From DATKJY01 sp964540105 (GTDB lineage: Bacteria; Zixibacteria; MSB-5A5; GN15; FEB-12): a stretch of 64,000 bases of DNA. Below are positions 51,823-59,979 of the stretch, piece after piece. Numbering within the stretch: position 1 is the first letter of the stretch; each line of letters begins with the position of its first letter. The notes under the pieces were generated by a model that saw only the letters and a program-made list of their open reading frames with translations, did not search any database and was not told the DNA's origin. The position numbers were made by a program, and so were the translations under genes. The stretch lies in NCBI GenBank assembly GCA_964540105.1, contig CAZILL010000001.1, forward strand, positions 62,001 to 126,000, read 5' to 3'.

Positions 51823-54078
51823 ATGAGAACAAACGAACACAGCAGTCCGGAATTCTTCGGCCTGATGGCTCATCATCTTGAGTCATTGCTGGCAGCGAAG
51901 AATTTCACCGGTGCCGTGGTGTACTTCGAGGCGCATCAGGCGCATCTCGACACCGCTGCCGACCGCTCGGCTGGGATCGTTTGGCATCTTGCTGCGAAAG
52001 CGTATGCCTCTTCATCCAGGTATCCTTTGGCGCTCAACCTGGCCCGCCGTGCTCAAGCGATCGTCAACGCCGACGGAGACAGTCTCCTGCTGGCGGAAAT
52101 CTTCATGACCATCGGCGGACTCTTGCGCGATATGGGAAAACTCAAAGAGGCTCAGAAATCTTTCCACGATGCCGAATCGATCTTCCGTCGAAATGATTCT
52201 CTCGAAGGACAAAGCCGTGCCCTCAACCAACTGGCCGGCCTGTGCTTCATGCAAAACGACTACCGCAATTCGCTGACTCTTCTCATGGACGCTCTCGACA
52301 TCGCGTACCGACTCGGTGACAAGAGAAAGCTGGCGTTCATGACTGGGAACATCGGCCGCATCAGCACCTTTACCGGAGATATTTCCGGAGCGCTGAAGCA
52401 TCTGAACATCAACCTCGAACTCTCGACCGAGCTGGGGGATCGACTCGAAACCGCCCGCGCTCATCTTTCGCTTGGATACGTTCAGATCCAGACAGCCGAG
52501 TACGATTCTGCACGGCAGTCGCTCGACAACGCCCACTTGATCCTGCTTGAGGTTTCAAGTCCTCACGACGACGTGATCTATCTTACCTATCTTGGGCAGC
52601 TGCAAGCGCGTGTCGATACTCTCGAAGAGGCGCGTGCGACGCTCGAAAAGGCGCTCACCCGAGCCGAAGCGATTGCTCCCGACACCATGCTCACTGGACG
52701 CGTCCTGAGGCATCTGGCAGAACTGAATGTCCAGGCCGGCAATGTCCGCGCCGCTCAGCGTCAGATCGCTCGCGCCTTCTCGCTCGCGGAAAGCCTGTCG
52801 GAAAAAGTCGAACTGGGCGCCCTTTGGAAACTCAAAGGAATCGTAGCAGGGGCGCTGGGCCAGCCGAGAGAGGCGCACGTCGCTTTTGGCAGAAGCATCG
52901 AGATTCTCGCAGAAGCTAATGTCCCTTGGGAAAAAGCCGACGCTCTCGTTGCCGCCGGATCATCGCCTGTCTTCAGCGAGCGCGAACGGCTGGCGTATCT
53001 CTTCCGGGCTGAAGAGATCTGTTCTCGCATCAGACTTGCCCGAAAACAAGAAGAGATCGGCCGTCTTCTCAGCGTGCTGGGACATCTCGAAGCAACCCCA
53101 GTTTCCCTCGAACGTCGGCCAAACAATCACGTGGCCGCCGTCGATTATCTGACTGCCAATCCGAAGATTCTCACGTTCAAATCGCAGCTCCCGAGGCTTG
53201 TCAATTCCGATCTCCCCATTCTCCTCACCGGAGAAACTGGCGTCGGTAAAGACCACTTCGCACGATATTTTCATCACGTTGTCCGCCCCGGGAGACCATA
53301 CCTGGCGATCAACTGTGCGTCGCTGCCTGAATCGCTTCTCGAGTCGGAGCTCTTCGGGTATCGCCGCGGCGCCTTCACCGGAGCGGTCGCCAACAAGATG
53401 GGTCTGTTTGAAGCGGCCGACGGCGGCGTGCTTCTGCTTGACGAAATCGGCGAACTGCCGCTTTCCCTTCAGTCAAAACTGCTGGGTGTGCTGGAGACAA
53501 GGCGTATCATGCCCCTGGGAGGCACGGCGGAAAGAAAGCTCGATTTCAAACTCGTGGCGGCTACCAATCGAAGTCTCGAACAGATGGTCGAACAAGGATC
53601 CTTCCGTCGCGATCTCTACTACCGCCTCAGCGGAATAACGTACCACCTACCGCCACTTCGTGATCGCAAGGAGGATATACCTCTGTTGCTTATGCACTTC
53701 ATGGCATGCCGATCGCTTCTGGCTTCGGATAGTAAATTACCGGTTGATCTGGTACGTCAATTTGTGGACTACGATTGGCCCGGTAATATCCGCGAACTCG
53801 ACAACAAGGTGAAACGTCTCGAGATCATGATCCAGATGGTCTCAAGCGGAGATCTGGTCGAGCTGAGTCGTTCGCTGTTTGAGGTAACGAAGACGCGTGT
53901 CCGCTCCGGTCTCTTCGATCGCGTCGAGGATTTCGAACAGCGGCTGATTATTGAGGCCCTGGCAACTGCTGGAGGAAACAAGTGCGAAGCAGCTCGGCTT
54001 CTTGGCGTTCATGAAGCGACTATTCGCATGAAACTGAAACGATACGGGATCGCACCGATCGCGAGTGCTCCCAATTGA
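51823..54078 (+). CDS. Sigma-54-dependent activator with TPR sensor region
   Basis: A 751-residue bacterial enhancer-binding protein. Residues 1 to about 430 are helical tetratricopeptide-like repeats (for example FMTIGGLLRDMGKLKEAQKS and VYLTYLG-type units) in place of a receiver or GAF domain. The AAA+ domain follows: Walker A GETGVGKDHF, the sigma-54-contacting loop RRGAFTGAV, Walker B GGVLLLDEIGEL and RRDLYYRLSGITYHLPPLRDR. A Fis-type helix-turn-helix (CEAARLLGVHEATIRMKLKRYG) ends the protein. It lies directly upstream of the microcompartment genes, which carry a -24/-12 promoter, so it is their likely activator. What the TPR part senses is unknown. Confidence 0.9.
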   Translation: MRTNEHSSPEFFGLMAHHLESLLAAKNFTGAVVYFEAHQAHLDTAADRSAGIVWHLAAKAYASSSRYPLALNLARRAQAIVNADGDSLLLAEIFMTIGGLLRDMGKLKEAQKSFHDAESIFRRNDSLEGQSRALNQLAGLCFMQNDYRNSLTLLMDALDIAYRLGDKRKLAFMTGNIGRISTFTGDISGALKHLNINLELSTELGDRLETARAHLSLGYVQIQTAEYDSARQSLDNAHLILLEVSSPHDDVIYLTYLGQLQARVDTLEEARATLEKALTRAEAIAPDTMLTGRVLRHLAELNVQAGNVRAAQRQIARAFSLAESLSEKVELGALWKLKGIVAGALGQPREAHVAFGRSIEILAEANVPWEKADALVAAGSSPVFSERERLAYLFRAEEICSRIRLARKQEEIGRLLSVLGHLEATPVSLERRPNNHVAAVDYLTANPKILTFKSQLPRLVNSDLPILLTGETGVGKDHFARYFHHVVRPGRPYLAINCASLPESLLESELFGYRRGAFTGAVANKMGLFEAADGGVLLLDEIGELPLSLQSKLLGVLETRRIMPLGGTAERKLDFKLVAATNRSLEQMVEQGSFRRDLYYRLSGITYHLPPLRDRKEDIPLLLMHFMACRSLLASDSKLPVDLVRQFVDYDWPGNIRELDNKVKRLEIMIQMVSSGDLVELSRSLFEVTKTRVRSGLFDRVEDFEQRLIIEALATAGGNKCEAARLLGVHEATIRMKLKRYGIAPIASAPN

Positions 54079-54100
54079 CGTACGACGTCTGAAGTGATGA

Positions 54101-54140
54101 GGATTCACGGTCACACAGTATTGGTGTGATCGTGAAATCC
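54101..54140. repeat. Imperfect inverted repeat in the BMC leader
   Basis: GGATTCACGGTCACAC and GTGTGATCGTGAAATCC form a long, slightly imperfect stem about 20 bases after the activator stop. It may be a hairpin or an activator-binding site. Confidence 0.5.
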
Positions 54141-54168
54141 TACGAACTCGTACTATTCTCTTTGGTTG

Positions 54169-54199
54169 CGGTAAGCATTTGAAATTCAAATGCTTACCG
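54169..54199 (+). terminator. Perfect 15-bp palindrome, terminator or enhancer site
   Basis: CGGTAAGCATTTGAA, one base, then its exact complement, followed by TTTTCTTTTCC. The T-rich tail fits an intrinsic terminator for the activator gene; the perfect dyad about 140 bases before the -24/-12 promoter would also suit an activator-binding site. Confidence 0.6.
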
Positions 54200-54242
54200 T
54201 TTTCTTTTCCGGTTTTGGTTCGTACGATTCTACGAACTCTTC

Positions 54243-54263
54243 ACGTGCTCCATCGGAGCACGT
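54243..54263. repeat. Perfect 9-bp palindrome in the BMC leader
   Basis: ACGTGCTCC-ATC-GGAGCACGT, about 70 bases upstream of the -24/-12 promoter. A candidate activator (UAS) site or RNA hairpin. Confidence 0.5.
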
Positions 54264-54333
54264 TTCTGCGACATCGTTGTATCACATTGACACACAACAC
54301 GATACTGCGCTTTCACGCAGAGTAAGAGGGCAG

Positions 54334-54349
54334 CGGCATAAGGATTGCT
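54334..54349 (+). promoter_or_regulatory. Sigma-54 (-24/-12) promoter candidate for the BMC operon
   Basis: CGGCATAAGGATTGCT places GG and GC exactly 10 bases apart and matches GGCA and TTGC of the consensus. Transcription would begin near 54360 and pass through the hairpin at 54425-54463. Confidence 0.6.
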
Positions 54350-54424
54350 CTCACCTCCTTTGTCATTATTACTCCTTTGCGCTGTTGTCAGTGCTGGGAA
54401 TGTTCTCTTTTCTTTGGTGTACCA

Positions 54425-54463
54425 ACCGCTCGCACTCGAGGGGAGTGCGAGTGGTGTTTTTTT
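54425..54463 (+). terminator. Strong hairpin plus T tract before the first BMC gene (terminator/attenuator)
   Basis: ACCGCTCGCACTC pairs with GAGTGCGAGTGGT (one G-T pair) and is followed by GTTTTTTT. It has the form of an efficient intrinsic terminator but lies between the sigma-54 promoter and the BMC-H start, so it would act as an attenuator for that promoter. Confidence 0.75.
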
Positions 54464-54494
54464 GTTGGAAGCTATATCTGACAACATATTACAT

Positions 54495-54522
54495 TTGCTT
54501 TTGATGTTTGATACGGTATTAT
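54495..54522 (+). promoter_or_regulatory. Alternative sigma-70-type promoter just before BMC-H
   Basis: TTGCTT, 16 bases, TATTAT, ending 8 bases before ATG 54531. If used, the mRNA would be almost leaderless and would bypass the upstream attenuator. Confidence 0.35.
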
Positions 54523-54530
54523 TTCAAGCT

Positions 54531-55244
54531 ATGTCACGCGATGCTCTCGGCCTTATCGAAACAAGAGGACTCGTTGCAGCCATCATCGCCACTGATGCCG
54601 CCTCAAAGGCTGCCGCAGTCGTGGTCACTTCTGCAGAACTCACCGAAGCAGCCTACATGACGATAAGAATCGAAGGGGAATTGGGAGCCGTTCAAGCAGC
54701 CGTCGATGCGGGAGCACGCGCCGCACAGCAAATTGGAGAACTCGTTGCGGCACACGTGATCCCGAGGCCCGACAATAATCTCAGCGCGATCTTCCCGCAC
54801 ACTCGATACATCTCAAAGTATCACCCCGGGGACGATCGTCCTCCTTTAACGTCGATCGATCGTGCTCCAAGACCTCGCACACCGATTGGGAGCACCGGAG
54901 GCACAAGTCACACATCTTCGGAGAGGCCGGCTGTTCCTGCGAAAGTCATTCCCTCGCCCACACCCATCTCCAGACCGGTCGTTCCGTCCAAGCCGCCGCC
55001 GCACACATCGAGAGGGATCGACCAGACGAGACGACCTTCAGCGCGACCTCCTGATCCGCAGTCCCCAAAGGAGCCAGTCGATGTAATGAGAGTTACGCAG
55101 GCAGAATTGGACGCGATGCCTGTGCGAAAGCTCCGCCAGTTCGCACGTTCGATAGCGGGGTTGCCGATCAAGGGACGACAGATCTCTGTGGCGAACCGCG
55201 AAGAGATTATCAAAGCGATCAAACATGTCATGAAAACGGATTAG
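54531..55244 (+). CDS. BMC-H shell protein with long linker and SAP/Rho-N-like C-terminal domain
   Basis: A 237-residue microcompartment shell protein. Residues 1 to about 88 are a BMC domain: ALGLIETRGLVAAIIATDAA and ELGAVQAAVDAGARAAQQIG, ending VAAHVIPRPDN. The pore loop that usually reads KIGSG reads LTEAA. Residues about 90-185 are a Pro/Ser/Thr/Arg-rich linker of low complexity. The last 50 residues (LDAMPVRKLRQFARSI, then ISVANREEIIKAIKHV) resemble SAP/HeH or Rho-N helical domains that often bind nucleic acid. It is the only BMC-H gene in the locus. ATG 54531 starts at the BMC fold; ATG 54504 would add nine residues. No ribosome site is evident for either. Confidence 0.85.
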   Translation: MSRDALGLIETRGLVAAIIATDAASKAAAVVVTSAELTEAAYMTIRIEGELGAVQAAVDAGARAAQQIGELVAAHVIPRPDNNLSAIFPHTRYISKYHPGDDRPPLTSIDRAPRPRTPIGSTGGTSHTSSERPAVPAKVIPSPTPISRPVVPSKPPPHTSRGIDQTRRPSARPPDPQSPKEPVDVMRVTQAELDAMPVRKLRQFARSIAGLPIKGRQISVANREEIIKAIKHVMKTD

Positions 55245-55247
55245 CCT

Positions 55248-55574
55248 ATGTTTATCGGCAAAGTGGTCGGATCACTCTGGGCAACGCGCAAGACAGACAA
55301 TACAACCGGCGTCAAATTCCTCATCGTCCAGCCGTTCAACTTGAACAAGAAGCCGAATACTGACACGGTGGTTGTGGCGGATGTTCTTGGTGCGGGCGAG
55401 GGGGAGTATGTCATGTGCGCCTACGGACGCGCGGCACGTCTTGCGGTCGGCAACGAGAACATGTCGATCGAAGCGGCGGTCACCGCCATCATCGATGAGT
55501 ATGAAGTAAGCGCCAAACATTACACTGGTGATCTCGACCCAGACAAAGCAACGTATCAAAAGCGACAACAGTAA
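55248..55574 (+). CDS. BMC-P pentameric vertex protein (EutN/CcmL family)
   Basis: A 108-residue protein that should cap the vertices of the shell. MFIGKVVGSLWATRKTDN and the later VVVADVLGAGEGEYVMCAYG are the EutN/CcmL hallmarks, with the pentamer-pore region around GAGEGE. It starts 3 bases after the BMC-H stop. The C-terminal 15 residues (DLDPDKATYQKRQQ) extend slightly beyond the family core. Confidence 0.92.
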   Translation: MFIGKVVGSLWATRKTDNTTGVKFLIVQPFNLNKKPNTDTVVVADVLGAGEGEYVMCAYGRAARLAVGNENMSIEAAVTAIIDEYEVSAKHYTGDLDPDKATYQKRQQ

Positions 55575-55606
55575 CGACAGTATGACAGGCTCCCGGGGTG
55601 TAAACG

Positions 55607-56929
55607 ATGCATCCGTTAGTTGACAAAGTCCGTGAAGCGGGAGTAGTCGGGGCAGGCGGAGCCGGATTTCCGGCTCAAGCCAAGTATGATGCCCGCGCGG
55701 AGATCCTGCTCGCCAACGGCGCCGAGTGCGAACCGCTCCTGTACAAGGATAAAGAGCTGATGCGGCTGTTTCCGACCGAAATCAAACGGGGCATGGAGCT
55801 TGTCGCGGACGCGACTGGCGCGAGTCGGTCGATTCTGGGAATCAAGGCCAAGAACCGCGAGATCATCGGACAATTCCGTCAGTTGTTTGGTCACTCCGGC
55901 GTCGAGATTTTTGAAATGGGGGATTATTATCCGGCCGGGGATGAGTATGTGCTCGTGTATGAAGCGACCGGGCGACTCGTACCCTACAAGGGGTACCCGG
56001 TTCAGATCGGGTGTGTCGTTTCCAACGTCGAGACACTTCTTAATGTCGCTCTGGCGTCGATGGGCGTTCCGGTAACTGAGAAGTTCATTACTATTGCCGG
56101 CGCGGTGAAGCAGCCGATGACGCTCAAGGTGCCGATCGGCATCAGCGTACAGGAACTGATCGATTGTGCGGGCGGACCGAGTCAACCTGGTCCCGTAGCC
56201 GCTCTGGATGGCGGGGCAATGATGGGAAAACTCCTGACTGACTTTTCCAGACCGGTTACGAAAACTTCCGGGGGCTATGTCATTCTTCCGATGAATCACC
56301 CCCTTATTCGCCGTCGCGATCAGACCATTCCTGAGATCAAGAAGATCGGCCAGTCAGCCTGTGATCAATGCACGTATTGCACTGAGTTTTGCCCGCGATA
56401 CCTTCTCGGTTACGAAATAGAACCACACAAAGTGATGCGCTCACTTGGATTCGCGGGAGAGAAGGATCAGTTTTGGGGAAAATTCGCCGTGAATTGTTGT
56501 GAATGCAATCTTTGCTCACTCTATGCCTGTCCGGAAGACCTCGATCCCAAGCAGGCTTGTGTCCGTTCGAAGGTGAACGTCAAACTCCGCAATGCGTCGT
56601 ACACCCCGCCTGATCGCGATCTCAAGGCGCACCCCATGCAGGCTCATCGCAAGGTTTCGATTCACAAACTTACCCGTAAGTTGGGATTGTTACCCTATGA
56701 TCGTCATGCGGATTTCGTGGAAACGCGCCTGACACCATCCAAGGTACGGATACCTCTTTCACAGCATCTGGGCAGTGCCGCCGAACCGGTCGTGAAAACA
56801 GGTGATCGCGTAACCCTGGGGCAGATGATCGGGGCTATTCCAAAGGGGGTTCTGGGAGCCACGGTGCATGCGTCGATCAAGGGAACCGTGATCCGCGTAG
56901 ACAATGAGATTGTCATAGAGGCAAGCTGA
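55607..56929 (+). CDS. PduS-like flavin/Fe-S electron-transfer protein
   Basis: A 440-residue RnfC/PduS-type protein. GVVGAGGAGFPAQAKYDA at the start is the flavin/nucleotide motif of the complex I 51-kDa-like domain; an SLBB domain follows (about residues 165-235); two ferredoxin-like cluster motifs are CDQCTYCTEFCP (near residue 250) and CCECNLCSLYACP (near 297); a barrel-sandwich domain ends the protein (ATVHASIKGTVIRVDNEI). In propanediol compartments PduS is a cobalamin reductase and is thought to pass electrons to PduT. Here it directly precedes a PduT-like shell protein with a 3-base gap, so a shared electron path across the shell is likely. Confidence 0.9.
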   Translation: MHPLVDKVREAGVVGAGGAGFPAQAKYDARAEILLANGAECEPLLYKDKELMRLFPTEIKRGMELVADATGASRSILGIKAKNREIIGQFRQLFGHSGVEIFEMGDYYPAGDEYVLVYEATGRLVPYKGYPVQIGCVVSNVETLLNVALASMGVPVTEKFITIAGAVKQPMTLKVPIGISVQELIDCAGGPSQPGPVAALDGGAMMGKLLTDFSRPVTKTSGGYVILPMNHPLIRRRDQTIPEIKKIGQSACDQCTYCTEFCPRYLLGYEIEPHKVMRSLGFAGEKDQFWGKFAVNCCECNLCSLYACPEDLDPKQACVRSKVNVKLRNASYTPPDRDLKAHPMQAHRKVSIHKLTRKLGLLPYDRHADFVETRLTPSKVRIPLSQHLGSAAEPVVKTGDRVTLGQMIGAIPKGVLGATVHASIKGTVIRVDNEIVIEAS

Positions 56930-56932
56930 TAT

Positions 56933-57484
56933 ATGGAATATTCTGCCATCGGTCTTCTCGAATATAGTTCTATTGCCAAGGGAATCGGATCCGCCGATGA
57001 AATGCTCAAGGCGGCAGCAGTTGAACTGGTTATCAGTCGAACCATCTGTTCGGGAAAGTTCATCAATCTGGTCGCGGGAGACGTGCAAGCGGTCAAGTCG
57101 GCAGTTGCCGCCGGCGAAGATTACGGGGCGGAAACGGTGATCGACAGTTTCATCATTCCCAATGTGCACCCTGATGTCTTTCCCGCGATGTCGGGTTCCA
57201 CTCAGGTTGAAAAGCTCGACGCGCTGGGCATTATCGAATCCTTCTCAGTCGCATCGCTCATTGAGGGAGCCGATGCTGCGGCGAAATCGGCTCAGGTGAG
57301 GTTGATTGAGATCAGGCTGGCGATGGCGCTTGGTGGGAAGGCCTTTGTAACCTTGACCGGACCCGTGGGAGCGGTCGAAGCGGCGGTTGCCGCCGGAGCG
57401 GAAGTGGTCTCGCGGGCAGGGATGCTGGTGCACACGGTCGTCATACCCTCGCCACGCCCCGAACTGCTACGGGATCTCCTATGA
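56933..57484 (+). CDS. PduT-like tandem BMC (BMC-T) shell protein with Fe-S cysteine
   Basis: A 183-residue shell protein made of two BMC domains: first SAIGLLEYSSIAKGIGSADE to about residue 90, second ALGIIESFSVASLIEGADAA to the end (VVSRAGMLVHTVVIPSP). Cys39 in SRTICSGKF matches Cys38 of Salmonella PduT, which with two others in the trimer holds a 4Fe-4S cluster at the pore. It follows the PduS-like gene by 3 bases. The trimer is expected to carry electrons, not metabolites, between lumen and cytosol. Confidence 0.92.
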   Translation: MEYSAIGLLEYSSIAKGIGSADEMLKAAAVELVISRTICSGKFINLVAGDVQAVKSAVAAGEDYGAETVIDSFIIPNVHPDVFPAMSGSTQVEKLDALGIIESFSVASLIEGADAAAKSAQVRLIEIRLAMALGGKAFVTLTGPVGAVEAAVAAGAEVVSRAGMLVHTVVIPSPRPELLRDLL

Positions 57485-57563
57485 CCGCAAGGAGGATGTG
57501 GCGTCGAGGTCAAAGAAACAGAGTTCTCGTGCCGCCTGAGTGACACGATGAGGAGAGAGTGAG

Positions 57564-58127
57564 ATGTCCCTTTCGGATTTTGAGATCAGCAAGATCACTG
57601 AAATTGTCGCCGGTCGGATCGGAGCGAATCTCGATGCAAAGAGCCTGCGTCAGGTGGTCGATCGGGTCGTAGATGAACTCCGGGAAAAACGGGGAAACCC
57701 TCAGATCTCAGGCGGGACGTGCGAAACCGAACGAACGCCGTCGGGACCGTCGTCACTGTTGCCCAAGCGTCCGACAACCTTCACTCCGCGCCCTCCTGAT
57801 GAGGAACTGCTGGGCGAGCGGGGAGGGCTATATGAGCAAATCGAGCGAACCGACAGGACGCGTATAATCATAGCCGCCTTTGGTAAGAATCGGCCAGGAG
57901 TCGTCGCGGCGATCACCGCGGTACTGGCTGATTTGAAGTGCTCGATAGAGGATATTTCACAGACCATTATGCAGGATTTCTTCTCCATGATCATGATTGT
58001 CGATATTTCCGGGTGTTCCCATGATTTCAGTGCGCTCCGTGAACGAATCCAGGCCACGGAATCACAGTTAGGGATGAAAGTGTATGTCATGCACGAAGAC
58101 ATCTTTCGGTACATGCACAGAATCTGA
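57564..58127 (+). CDS. ACT-domain protein (UPF0237-like) with N-terminal encapsulation-type extension
   Basis: A 187-residue protein. The C-terminal 90 residues form an ACT domain of the UPF0237 type (TRIIIAAFGKNRPGVVAAI, SIEDISQTIMQDFFSMIMIV), a family usually of about 90 residues and usually encoded beside a DUF711 gene, as here. The added N-terminus is an amphipathic helix (SKITEIVAGRIGANLD; LRQVVDRVVDELREKR) joined by a Pro-rich linker (about residues 45-95). Helix plus linker is the form of microcompartment encapsulation peptides, so this protein is a predicted lumen component. GAGGAGAG precedes the ATG. Confidence 0.82.
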   Translation: MSLSDFEISKITEIVAGRIGANLDAKSLRQVVDRVVDELREKRGNPQISGGTCETERTPSGPSSLLPKRPTTFTPRPPDEELLGERGGLYEQIERTDRTRIIIAAFGKNRPGVVAAITAVLADLKCSIEDISQTIMQDFFSMIMIVDISGCSHDFSALRERIQATESQLGMKVYVMHEDIFRYMHRI

Positions 58128-58166
58128 TGAGATGAAGAGCTCGAATTGGAGATTGCAGGAGACGCC

Positions 58167-58487
58167 ATGGCAGAAGAGAAGATCCTGACCAAACATCCTG
58201 AAGGGAAGAGCGGGTTTCGGATCAGCAAGGAGCGATACGACCTTGTGCGTGCGTCGATTCTAACCTGTCTACAGATGAAAAGCGATCTAACTTTCACTCA
58301 GCTCGCCGAGGCCGTGACACTGAAGATGGGGAAGAATTTCGAAGGCTCTGTCCGATGGTTTGCGGAAGTCGTGAAGTTGGACCTTGAAGCCCGGGGGGAG
58401 ATCGAGCGGTTTTCGCAAGGAACCAACACTCTTTATCGCACGAAAAGCAGCGGTGCGAAAAAAGAAAGACGACGTAATGTCATTTAG
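58167..58487 (+). CDS. Small protein of unknown function in the BMC operon (winged-helix-like)
   Basis: A 106-residue protein. The core (SKERYDLVRASILTCLQMKS, FTQLAEAVTLKMGKNFEGS, WFAEVVKLDLEARGEIER) has the look of a small helical, winged-helix-like fold with a basic tail (KKERRRN), resembling the family called DUF6958, though I am not certain. ATG 58167, with CAGGAG upstream, is preferred over ATG 58146. It sits between the ACT and DUF711 genes. It could regulate the operon or be a minor cargo protein; there is no direct evidence. Confidence 0.65.
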   Translation: MAEEKILTKHPEGKSGFRISKERYDLVRASILTCLQMKSDLTFTQLAEAVTLKMGKNFEGSVRWFAEVVKLDLEARGEIERFSQGTNTLYRTKSSGAKKERRRNVI

Positions 58488-58546
58488 CGCGTTCGCGATC
58501 TGTGGCAACGCACGGTTGGCACTGAGGTGACGGAAGAGTCATAGAT

Positions 58547-59902
58547 ATGACCTATAAACCCGAAGAGATCATTGAAACCATCCACATGACCGAAGTGGAG
58601 CATCTTGACATCCGCACGGTCACGATGGGGATTTCGCTGCGAGATTGCTGCGATCCGAGTCCGAAGAATCTTGTCCGGCGCATTCGCGAGAAGATCATGG
58701 GTCGTGCGGCGAATCACGTAAAGGTCGTCGAACAGATTTCTCAAGAGTTCGGAATTCCGATCGCAAACAAGAGGCTGGCCGTCACGCCGGTAGCGATCAT
58801 CGCCGACGGTCACGAAAAGGGGACGTTCGTAGAGGTGGCAGAGGCGCTCGACGCCTGCGCCGCAGAACTGGGCATCGATTACCTTGGTGGTTACTCGGCG
58901 CTTGTACAAAAAGGAATGACTGCCGGCGACCGAAACCTGATTGAGACCATTCCCGCCGCTATCGCCGCCACGCATCGAGTCTGCTCGTCGATCAACGTAG
59001 CCTCAACGAAGGCGGGGATCAACATGGATGCCGTGGCGCTCATGGGGCACATCATCAAGGAGGTCGCGGCCTGTACCCCCGACGCCATTGGTTGCGGGCG
59101 ATTGGTGGTATTTGCCAATTGCGTCGAAGACAATCCATTTATTGCCGGTGCGTTTCACGGAATCTCAGAGCCGGACACGGTCATCAATGTTGGCATTTCG
59201 GGACCGGGGGTGGTTCTCTCGGCTATCAAGAAGGCCGGATCGTGCGATTTTGGAATTCTCGCCGAGGTCATTAAGCGGACCGCATTCAAGGTCACCCGCA
59301 TGGGGGAGATGGTGGGTCGGAAAGCGTCGCAACGACTCAATGTACCGTTTGGCATTGTCGATCTGTCGCTCGCGCCGACGCCAGCTGAGGGGGACTCGGT
59401 GGCCGATATTCTCGAGGCGATTGGTGTCGAACGCTGTGGCGCACCGGGAACTACCGCGGCTCTCATGCTTCTCAATGATGCCGTTAAGAAGGGAGGTTTG
59501 ATGGCCTCCTCGTATGTCGGCGGGCTGTCAGGGGCATTCATACCAGTCTCCGAAGACGCCGGTATGGTGCGCGCTGTCGAGGCCGGAGCGCTGACCCTTG
59601 AAAAACTCGAGGCGATGACGGCTGTTTGCTCCGTTGGACTTGATATGGTCGCCGTACCGGGGGACACCTCGGCGGAGACAATCTCAGCGATCATCGCCGA
59701 CGAAGCCGCGATCGGCGTCGTGAATAACAAGACGACAGCTGTGCGGATCATTCCGGTCCCGGGGAAGGTGGTCGGACAGTCGGTAGAGTATGGCGGACTT
59801 CTGGGCACCGCCCCGATCATGGCCGTCTCGAAGTTCTCATCCGCGAACTTCATTGCCCGCGGTGGACGGATCCCGGCGCCCGCGTCGGGGATCAACAATT
59901 AG
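58547..59902 (+). CDS. DUF711/UPF0210 family protein (PFL-like fold), candidate BMC core enzyme
   Basis: A 451-residue protein matching DUF711/UPF0210 along its length: the N-terminal IRTVTMGISLRDCCDPS, the cysteine/glycine segment FANCVEDNPFIAGAFHG, NVGISGPGVVLSAIKKA, SLAPTPAEGDSVADILEAIG and the C-terminal GGRIPAPASGINN. Family members have a barrel related to pyruvate formate-lyase; no reaction is established, and the glycyl-radical signature is not apparent. In many bacteria the gene is beside an ACT gene; here that pair is inside a microcompartment operon. It has no N-terminal extension, so it may enter the shell by binding the ACT protein. It is the best candidate for the signature enzyme; that is inference. 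Confidence 0.85.
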   Translation: MTYKPEEIIETIHMTEVEHLDIRTVTMGISLRDCCDPSPKNLVRRIREKIMGRAANHVKVVEQISQEFGIPIANKRLAVTPVAIIADGHEKGTFVEVAEALDACAAELGIDYLGGYSALVQKGMTAGDRNLIETIPAAIAATHRVCSSINVASTKAGINMDAVALMGHIIKEVAACTPDAIGCGRLVVFANCVEDNPFIAGAFHGISEPDTVINVGISGPGVVLSAIKKAGSCDFGILAEVIKRTAFKVTRMGEMVGRKASQRLNVPFGIVDLSLAPTPAEGDSVADILEAIGVERCGAPGTTAALMLLNDAVKKGGLMASSYVGGLSGAFIPVSEDAGMVRAVEAGALTLEKLEAMTAVCSVGLDMVAVPGDTSAETISAIIADEAAIGVVNNKTTAVRIIPVPGKVVGQSVEYGGLLGTAPIMAVSKFSSANFIARGGRIPAPASGINN

Positions 59903-59979
59903 CGGGCGGAACAACCGGTCGCAAGACCTGTTAGAATGCCTGTCTATTAGTATTGAAGAGAAGGAATAGCACAGAACAG

